A DNA stretch of 64,000 bases, taken from Semisulcospira habei (lineage: Eukaryota; Mollusca; Gastropoda; Semisulcospiridae). The position numbers and the translations under genes are program-made. The stretch spans positions 45,290,482 to 45,354,481 of the forward strand of contig BTPG01000004.1 in the NCBI GenBank assembly GCA_036245525.1. Direction: 5' to 3'. The notes below the pieces were generated by a model. It was not told where the DNA came from. It made no database searches and saw nothing but the letters and a program-made list of their open reading frames with translations. Below are positions 1 through 10,700 of this stretch, one piece after another (position 1 is the stretch's first letter; every line of letters begins with the position of its first letter).

Positions 1-92
1 CCAAGGACGAGGCCGGAAAGGTCGCCAAGCAAGAGGGCATCGAGTTCAAGGACGTCAAGAGCCTGCAGCTGGACTACAAGAACATCATCAAG
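1..92 (+). CDS. DRC3: DRC3 visible exon 1 (partial)
   Basis: Reading from position 3 gives KDEAGKVAKQEGIEFKDVKS and onward, ending NIIK at 92, followed by the donor GTACTC. It ends in phase 0. The start codon lies left of the window. The segment covers the end of the N-terminal cap and the first leucine-rich repeat. Confidence 0.92.
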
Positions 93-3000
93 GTACTCAG
101 TGTAAAATGCGTTCGTCCCTCGACTGCTACTGACGGTACCGTTCGACGGAAAAGACGCGTACCCCAGTAGCAAAAGGTCTTCGGGCCCACGACGGCCGCA
201 GTGGGCCCGCGCATAGTCATGCGCGGGCCACTGCGGCCGTCGTGGCCCCGAGGACCTCTGCTTACTCGGTAACTCTTTGATTGCAACCTCCGAAACGACA
301 CATTGCGTATTGCAGGCCGTCCCACCGATAACTGATTAATTAATCCTGGGGCAACATATTTAATGCTGGGACTAAATAATTTATCCGAGGACTCATTCGG
401 TTCTAACTACGACCAGTTAGCCATAATGCCTCGGGGGAAATCGTCCTATCACTTCACTTCACTTCACTTGTGCCTTGCACCCCTACTGGGGCATAGGCCG
501 CCTACAAAGGATCTCCAAGAGTCTCTGTCCCGGGCTCTCCTTTCCACTTGGTTCCAGGTCATCTTTATGGTCTTAAGGTCTGCATCCAGTTCCCGGCGCC
601 ATGTGTTTCTATCAATGAACATATTTTCTGTCCGTATGCGTTTTTTGAAAGAACGTATATGATTGGCTGTTAGTTTATTTTGATTTAATCCTGGGAAGAT
701 TAGCATTTTGTCCTCGGAATAAATACATTTTCCTAGGATAAAATATTGTATTCAAGATTCAAAGATTCAAAAACTTTATTGTCCAGATAAAAAGATTTTA
801 TATGGAAATTTTCCTTTGCAGCACTGGTGTAGGATAAATGAATAAAACAGGGAATCAAGTGACATAAATAATGATAATAATAATACGTATGCAACAAAAA
901 TACAAACATCACAATATCAAACATACACACACACCCTATCAGCATACACACACGCTAAAATAAGTGTGTGTGTGTGTGTGTGTGTGTGGGGGTTAAAACA
1001 ATGGGAGGAAATGAAAGTATGGTGAACCCTATAGGCTTAGGCTGAATGCAGAATGAAGGGATGAAGAGGAGATTGGGCCATCATCACAGTTGTTTTGAGT
1101 TTAGGATACTGATGGCGGTAGGAATGAAGCTTGTACACGCTACGTTTTGCCAAGGAGCACGCAGTCGTCTACCGGAGGGCAACATTTTGAATGCGTCATG
1201 AAGGGGGTGGGTGGGGTCACGGATAATTTTGCCTGCTTTTCTCTTACAAAACAACTCGTAGAGTCCAGAATGAGATCTTTGCTCATGGCCAACGATTTTG
1301 CCTGAAAGTTTGACGACACGTGTCAACTTTGCCTTATCTCTTACAGTCAGGTTTCCAAACCACGCTATGACATTAAAAGTGAGAATGCTTTCAATTAAAG
1401 ATCTGTACACTGTTTCTCTCTCTCTCTCTTGGCTTGACTTCGCGAACGAAGATTCTATAGGGCTTGCCCACGTCGTCTGCAGGCATTTTCGTGGCTGCGG
1501 AGGCCAATCCGGGACAGGCAGGTTCGACCGCAGTGGCTGCAGGGGAAGGTCTGGTCAGGGTTCTGAGTTACGACAACTCTGTTTTTTCTTCTGAGCCGCT
1601 TGTCCTTAAGGTTAGCTCTGCGAGAGTCCTCAAAGGAGACGGCTGCCTTGTAAATGGTGGAGCGCCAGGTGTCACGGTCCGCAGCAAGCGAAGACCACTG
1701 GCGGTGGTCGATTTGGCAGGCACTAAGTGACTTCTTGAGACCGTCTTTGTATCTCTTCTTTGGTGCCCCTCTGTCTCGGTGTCCAGTGGCGAGCTCGCCG
1801 AACAGAGTGATCTTGGGTAGGCGATGATCCTCCATCCTGGAGACGTGCCCCGCCCAGCGAAGCTGTGTCCGCAGCAGCAAAGCCTCGATGCTCACAGTTT
1901 CCGCCTGTTCAAGGACCTCGACGTTGGTGACATAGTCACTCCAGTGAATGCCCAGGATGGTACGCAGGCAGCGCTGGTGAAAGCGTTCGAGGAGTCGTAG
2001 TTGGCTGCGGTAGAGGGCCCAGGACTCGGAACCGTATAGCAGGGTGGTGAGGACCACAGCTCTGTACACGCTGATCTTGGTGCCTTTTTTCAGCTGTTGA
2101 TTGTGCCACACCCGCTTGAATAGTCGCCCGAAAGCACTGTTCGCTTCCAGCCTGTTGTCCAGCTCCTTGTCCAGCTTGGCGTCTGACGAAGTAGGTAAAC
2201 TGGTGTACAGACTTCAGTTCGGACTCGCCGATGGTGATGTGGGGAGGGCGATGCTCTTCCTTGGGTGCTGGCTGATGAAGGACCTCTGTCTTTTTCAGAC
2301 TGACCTCAAGTCCAAAGAACTGGGCGGCATCTGCGAAGCAGGACGTAATGCGCTGCAAGGCTCTCTCTGTGTGTGCAACGAGGGCAGCGTCATCAGCAAA
2401 GAGCAGCCCACGAATCAGTTGGTCTAGGGTTTTCGTGTGGGCCTGCAGTCGTCTGAGGTTGAACAGGCTGCCATCGAGACGATACCTGATGTACACTGCG
2501 TCGTCATCGTCGAGGTCTACTGTGGCCTGCTTCAACATCATGCTGAAGAAGATGGTGAAGAGGGTCGGTGCCAGCACGCAGCCTTGCTTCACGCCGTTGC
2601 GAATGGGGAATGGTTCTGAGAGGTCACTGTTTAGTCTGACCTGGCCTTGCTGGTCCTCGTGGAGCTGGACGATCATGTTGAGGAACTTTGGGGGACAACC
2701 TAGTCGCTCCAGGATCTGCCACATACCTTGCCTGGCACACTGTTTCTAAAATAACTGAATCAACGTCAAAGGACTTCAATTTCCTCAAAAGATACAATCT
2801 CTGATTTGCCTTTCTGCAAACACTGTCAACATGAAGACTAAAACTAACTTTTTGTCCAGAACAGTGCCAAGGTACTTAAAAGAATCAACCTGTTCCACAG
2901 CTTCATGGTTTATCATAACTGGCCGCACCAGGGATGTGTCCCGCGCCCGACCCTCCTCAAAACAGATTTCCTTTGTTTTTTGAACATTTAATTCCAGAAA

Positions 3001-6000
3001 GCTTGAGCCAAACCAAAAAGTGAGAAATTTTATGAATTCAAAGTACTGAGAGAGTGAATGCTCGTCTCTAAGGCGTGCAACCAGAGCCATGTCGTCTGCA
3101 AATTTGATAAGGGTGAGAATATGAGCCTGGTATTGCACGTTAATTCATTGGTGTAAATCGAGAAGAGTACAGGAGACAGGACACACCCCTGAGGCGCCCC
3201 AATGTTCAAAACCCGCTCACTAGACATGCATCCACCCACGCTGACCCTCTGTGGCCGATCGCACAAAAAAGCCCTTATCCAAAGAACGAGTTGCAAGTTA
3301 ACTTGAAGATCCAAACGACGAGAAAGGAGCAAGTGCGGCTGTAACGTATTAAAGGCTGAAGAAAAATCCACGAAAAGTACTCTAGTGAATGTTCCAGCTT
3401 TATCGAGATGACTTAAGACAAGATCAAGAAGAAGAACAGAGGCGTCCTCCACCCCCTTCTAGCCCTGTAAGCAAACTGAAAGGGATCCATGCGATCGGCC
3501 ACAGAAGCAGTCAGCTGATTGCACACCACTCTCTCCATGCATTTACACAGTATAGAGGTCAAGGCCACAGGCCGAAGATCATTATGAGTCTTAGCATTGG
3601 GTTTCTTAGGAACATGTATGATCACAGAAGTTCTCCAGACACGTGGAACAAAATGAACATTTAAAAACAGTTGAAATAAGCGAATGAAAACCTGACTGAG
3701 CTGACTAGAACATTTTTTTCAACACCTGACCACACAAACCATCAGGCCCAGGGACCGCTTCTCGGGTTCACATGTGCAAAACAAGAAGCTACCTCTCTCT
3801 CTGACACAGTTACACTATCTGGCATTGCCACAAGAGAATCGCACAAAGTGTCACACTCATGCTTAAAGTTATGCACATCAAAGTGAAAGTAGAATGTGTT
3901 CAGGTCATTAGCAAAAGCAGTGGCATCATCACATTGAATCTTCTGTTTGTCCTCCCCACTCCCCATCATCACATTCAACCCCCTCCAGGCATCTCTCACA
4001 TTACCCGTTGTAAACTTTTCCTCTACTTTATTCTTGTAGTGTAGTTTAGCTGCTCTAGCTTTCCTTCTAAAATCTTTTTTTCCAATTCTCTCACTTTTTC
4101 TGCATCTCCACGCGAAAATGCCGTTTTTTCTCTCGTTCAAGCACTGTTTCAATTGTTTAGTAATCCACGGCTTATTATTAGAAAAGACTAGTATCTCCTT
4201 AGTTGGCATTACATTGTCCTCACAGAACTATACATATGAAGTGATCGCGTCCGTCAGTCTATCGTCGTCTGATTCGTTGTCAAAAAACACATCCCATTCA
4301 GCTGTATCAAAACAGCCTCTCAAAGTCTCTACACTATCATGGTCCCACTGCTTGACACATCGAGTCTGCGGCGGTACACGCTTGACTACTTGCCGATAAC
4401 GGGGAAGCAAGTGCACCACGTTATGATCTGATCGGCCGAGGGGCGGGCCTACACGGTCAACATAGGCCTCAGGAATGTTCAAGTAGCACTTGTCGAGAAT
4501 CTTGCACTTGCGGGTAGGATGGGTAACATACTGGTGTATCCAAGAAAAGGTGCTTCGTTGGGACGATTCTTGCTGTCTCATTGGATGGAATTAGTCCTAG
4601 GAATAATTATTTATTCCTAGCATTAAATCGAATTAGTCCTAGAATAAATTATTTAGTCCTAGTATTAAATATTTTGTTCTAGGATTAATGAATCATTTAT
4701 TAGTGGAACGGCCAGCCATCGTAACTCACTGACTGCTACTTACGTTCCCTTTAGGTGAAAAAAAAAACCGCACAACTTATAGACTGCTACAGACAACATT
4801 TTGGGGCGGAAAAGACGCGAAGTTACGTAGTTAGGTAGTGACGTAGTTATGCGCCTTTTCCCGCCGAGCGGCGGCATCGTCAGTAGCAGCGAGGGGTTAA
4901 AGTAGGCCAATAACTTAGAAGCTGAAATTCCTCGTGAGAATCCATGCTGACGGGGTTCTCAAGCAGTGAATTTGTGATGGTTTCAGGTGCATACCTATCA
5001 GCAGCCAAGTCAGTAAGTCGGTTAGTAATACTTCGCTCAGTACACGTAGACGTAGATATATCCATCGTGAATCTATCTGACAGAAATATACACATCGTGA
5101 ATCCACCCAGTGTACATTTGTTCTGCTGCTATTCCACCAAGATTTCAGTTAGGTGGATTCAAGTTTGTGTGGACTTGCAGGCTTGGTGGATTTACGCTAG
5201 GCAGATGTGGCTGGAATCGGGCAGCGCAAATTGGCACGTGGTGGATAAGCACTGGACAGATTTTTGCTGGCGGTGAAAATTCGCAATTAGTAGATTACGC
5301 CTTAATGAGGCGAAGTTGGCCTTTTCAACGTTAGTAACGAAATCATAACCTTCTCGAACCGTTTGCGGGAGTACTCTCCAGCTAGACCCACTCGCGATGT
5401 ACGCTACGAGTACACTTCTATTCAAATGAGATGCGTAGCATCTCATTTGAATAGAAGTGTACTTGTGGCGCTCACCCCGCACTGGCAAACGGTTCGGGTT
5501 GGTTTACGTCACCTTACTTCTCTCCAGATCGAGAACATCGCGGAGTTCGTGAACCTGACCAAGCTGCAGCTGGACAACAACATCATAGAGAAGATTGAGG
5601 GCATCGACATGCTAGTCAACCTCGTGTGGCTGGACCTCTCCTTCAACAACATAGAGGTGATATGACAGCGCTGATGCTTTTTCTTTTGTTTGTTTGTTGC
5701 TTTTTTCCTCTCTTTCTTTGTTTCATTTTTTAAATTTTATTTTAATTTTTTGTTCTTTAGTTCTGTCCATTCGCACTATTAAGCAATATTATGCACTGCG
5801 CGCCATAAAACAAACAAACAAACAAACAAGACAAAGATTTGCCGGTCGATATTTTGTAAACGGCTTAACGTTTCGTCACAGTAACGTATTTTTAGTCCTC
5901 CTTACAACACTCTCAGCTGCACCTTTGTCCATCGTGTAGTCTTTACGCTATGACCCGGTAAAGCTACCTACCCCCAAAATCAAAAATCGCAAGACGGACA

Positions 6001-7682
6001 TTTCTCTGTGTGCTGCGTTGTTTTAGCACACATCTCATGTTTCACCGAACATTCTAAAAAGCGGATAACACCATTTTAAACTGCTTTCATTTTTCTTGAA
6101 AACCTGAAGATGGGGAGTCATTTTAGCAGAACACTTTTTTTGTGTGGCCTGTTCCACACGTTCACCCTCGAATACACCGGGCACCGGGCACCGGGCACCG
6201 GACATGCAAGATTCAGCCGCCAATGCCTCGCATCTGAGGGCGCTGAGCCTAATTTTCTCTGCACTTGTAGCCAGAAGAATAATTTTCCATATAGCTGCAA
6301 GAAGAAAGGAGGATTTTGAATGAAAAATGGGGATGTCGCTGTCACAGGTACGGGCCTACCCTCCAAACGTAAAATCGATTGCCTCGATTACTTGCTGGTG
6401 GTCTGTTTACGTCAGTGCGTGTGTGCTTGCATGCGTATGTGTTTATTTGTTTTCTGTTGTTTGTTTGTTTCTTTGTTTTGTCTGTGATGTGCGACATAAA
6501 ACCTCGTGAGCGCGACTGGTTGGCGATTGCCTTGCACCCACGGCAGATAACAGGTGAACGTCGTGTGCATAGGGCCTCATGAGCCCCCGCAGTTGCGGGG
6601 GCTTATGAGGATCTATGTCTCTTGTTTGTGTTCGAGGTGATCGAGGGGATGAGCAAGTTGACCAAACTAGAGGACCTGACCCTGTACAACAACCGCATCT
6701 CCACCATTGCCAACATGGACAAACTGCTGAATCTGCAGGTCTTCTCCATCGGCAACAACGACCTGGCTAAGCTGGAAAACCTGCAGTACCTCCGCCGCTT
6801 CCCCAAGCTTAAAGCCCTCAACTTGAGCAACAACCCCATCTGCCAGTTGGACGCCTACAAGCTGTACGTGGGCGCCTTCCTGCCTGGCCTGGTCTACCTC
6901 GACTACAGGCTGATAACGGACGACATGCGGACCCAGGGCTACGAAAAGTACAGCATCCAGGTGGAGCTGCTTCTGGAGGCTGACCGGAAGCACAGGGCAG
7001 CCCGTGAAATTGAGGATGAAAATGTAAGTAACGCTCTTGTCAGCGCAGCCTGCATAGGAGTGTTGCTCCTGTGGCTGTCGGTAGCGCTCTTTGTCGAGGT
7101 GATTCCTACAGGATCAAAGAGCGTTACCGACACGCCAAAGAGTTAAAGCCACAGCCTGTATAATAATAGCACTCTTACATCAAGATGACGGACGCCTTTG
7201 AGTGTGTATCGTACAGCAGGAGTCGTTAGTGATGGAGCGAAAGTGACAGCTTGGTGTTTGTCCGGCGCCAAGCTGGTCAGGCACTGTAACAACCCTTAGC
7301 GAGCACAAGTTACCTTCATTGCTATTGGACACAACTTGTGTGTGTGTGTGTTGTTGTTGTTGTTGTTGTTTTTTTTTTTTTTTTTTTTGTTTTTAGCCAT
7401 GGCCGATACACCCGTCCATCTGCCCACCCTCCCACCCATCCTTCTATTCACCCACCCACCGACCCGTCTGTCCATCCATCCATCCACTTACCTATCCACC
7501 CAAATCCACCCACCCACCCACCTGTATGTCCGTCCGTCCATCCATCCAAACCCGTCCACCCACCCACCCACCCATCCATCCAAAAGAGTGTAATGGTGCA
7601 GGATACTTCAGTCCGTCATCCCGGCACTGAAGGGTTTAACCCTTTGTCTCACCTCGACCAAAAGCACATACACACACATACA

Positions 7683-7763
<81 letters not shown>

Positions 7764-10700
7764 AACACAACGTCCCCTCCGTGCTGTGTTTGCAGGCGAA
7801 AGAATACGCCACCCACTGCAAGGCCTTCGTCAATGGCCTGAACGGCCCGCGTCTGTTTGATGACATGTACCTAGACGATCCGGAAGGCTGCACTCTGAAC
7901 GAGCTGACCGGTGCCCAAGAGCTGGTCGCCGTCTTCAAGGAGAAGTTCACGGCCGTCTGCATCAAGATGTTCCATTTTGGACTGCAGGTACGGTGAGTCG
8001 GACTCAGCTTGATTGGTGTAACCTTTTTCACTACCGAGAAAAAGTCAAGTGATCGCGTCGATCCATCAGCAGGAGGGATAGACCTCCATGACACCCCCCT
8101 CCCCAGGCTCGTCTGCGGGGGCTCATGAGGATCTATTCCTCTTGCTTGAGACCAATTTGTATCCGTGTTCTATGTACTGCTGTGGCTTTTGATCTTTGAA
8201 TGAACAGAGGTTTCAGAAACAAAACGCGTTCAGCGGCAGGGAGAGGGGGGAATTTGAGGTTTAACGTCCGCTGCACCGAGTGGTAATGGGAGGCCCTAAC
8301 GGGCGGGTTATGGGGTGGGGGGTGGGGGTGTTGGGGGGACAGGGGGAGCTATTATCTATGGCGTATTTAACCTGAACACTGATCAATGCACGCAGCCGCA
8401 CTACAGATGTGCCACTTTGATTTACCAGGGCCTTTTTCGACGGACATCAATGCACAAAAGGCCTTCGGGCCGACGTCGGCCGCCGTTGGACCACGCACAG
8501 CCGTGAGCGGGCCGACGTCGGCCCGATGGCCTTTTGCGCATTGGGACGCTAGACAAGTCCTCTCTTTCTGCATGTACCGCGTCTGATTGGTCATCATTCA
8601 TTGCAGGTTTTTGGCTGACGTGCGATAGCAAAAGTGAGCGGTTGGGCCATCCATCGTCTGTTCGGCGTCCGTCGTCCACTGTATGTCGTCCGTGCTAAAC
8701 TATAACTTTGGCATTTTCTCTGAGACTATTCAACACACAGAGTTCATACTTGGCCTAAAACTACCAGTTTCAGTGACCTGTCTCAACGGTCAAAGTCACA
8801 AGGGTCCAGAAATAGGTCAACGAAAGCCATATTTTGACTAATTGTTTTTTTTTCTTTTCTTAAATACTATTTTCAACTTCAAATCCAAACTTGGCGCAGA
8901 GATATCTGATGGTTAGACCTTTCTATGCATACTAATTTGGATGACCCCTCGGAAAGGTTAAAGGTCACAATAGGTCAGCAGATGTGTGGAAAATACCAAA
9001 TTTCCATTGAATTGTAGTTGTTATCAATATTTTTCTTCTTTGAAGCTATTCAATCAAATTTGGCACAAAGTACCTGATGATAAGACCCTCCTATGCATAA
9101 TAATTAAGTTGACCCCTCGCACAGGTGAAGTGTCATCTGGGGGATCCAAAAATTTGTTTAGAAAAAGCACAAAACAAAAAAACACAAAAAAGGACATATT
9201 TTGGCATTATCTGTTAAGAAAAATTGCAACTTCCAACCCAAACTTGGTACAGAGGTACCTGATGGTAAGACCTTCCTATGCATATTATTAGGATGACCCC
9301 TGGGAAAGGTCAAGGTCACAAGAGGTCGGCAAGCGTGTGATAAATGCCCCTTTTTTGTTTTTGGTGGGGGGGGGGGGGGGGGTGGGTGGTTAGAATTGTA
9401 GTTTTATCTAACTTTTCAAATGAATTTGGCATTAAACGTTGCTGATGACAAGAGCTTTATATGCATACTAATTTAGTCGACCCATCGCAAAAAGTCAAGG
9501 TTCACAGGGGGTTGACAAATGTGTGAAAAATGCACAATTAAAAAAAAAGATTTCGCTGGTACAAACCCATTTACTTATGTTTGCACTTTTGAACACTTTC
9601 TGATTTATGTGACCCGTCAGAAAGGTACAGGTCACAAGGGTCGCATATATTATGCGGATCGGTCATCCCCATGCGCAAAAGGCCATGGGGCCGCCAACGG
9701 GCGCCGTTGCCACACGCACAGCCGTGCGCGGGCCAAAGGCGGCCGACGTCGGCCCAATGGCCTTTGCGCACTGGGGTGTATGTGAGCCATAAGGGCTTTG
9801 CCTTTCTTGTTATAACCTTCTCGTGGCATGCTTGCAGCCAGCCTTCACTGCCGGTAATATTTAGCCAATATATTCGTCTTTTGGAAAAGCAAGAAGCATC
9901 AACATCTCGCTTCTCCCAAATATGGACATGATGGCGATTGCCAGACAGCAATGGCCTTTAGGACCTGGTGTGCGTACTGACTAACGTGCTGGCCTTTGGG
10001 TGTCGGTAGCGGTTTTTGTCGCGATGAAACCTACAGGAATCATCGCGACAAAAACCGCTGCCGACACGCAAAGCTTTATAGCCACTGCTCCACCCGTCAC
10101 TGCCGACTGCCAACAGGTGTTCCAGTCTAGACTGTCCTGTATATCGGACAAACTGATCGACATGGTTAGACCCTTTTTTTATAGCTCAGATGCGAGGCAA
10201 AAGTGAGTGTATGTTCTGGGCCAGTCGTCGTTCGTTTGGCGTCCGTGGTAAACTTTACCATTGACATTTTGTCGGAGACTATTTAAGTCACAGTCTTCAA
10301 ACGTGGCCCGAGGATACGCTGTGGCAAAGCCTTTCTAAACGTGTGATCAAATTCAGTTACCTTCATCAAAGGTCAAGGTCATTGGTCAAGGTCAGATATT
10401 GCTGACTTTTACCTATTTATACCCCCCCCCCTCCCTCCCCCGCCCCCCGGCAGAAATAGGTGAAATTCAACAATATTTAGACAAAAGCAGATTTTTGTTT
10501 TCAAATACAAGCCCAAACTTGGTACAGATATATCTGATGGTATGACCTTTCTATGCATTTGGATGACACATCAATGTCACAGGAGGTCATAAAATGTGTG
10601 TAAAATGCCATTTTTCGTAGGATTTTAGTTTTTTTATCAGCATTTCTGCAAACTTTTCAATCAAACTTGACACACAGGTAGCTGATAATAAGACCTTCCC

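Noticed and set aside
7338..7841. Pro/His/Thr-rich open frames
   Set aside because: Translations of CCAT/CCACC and CA simple repeats overlapping the true DRC3 exon 4 in another frame.
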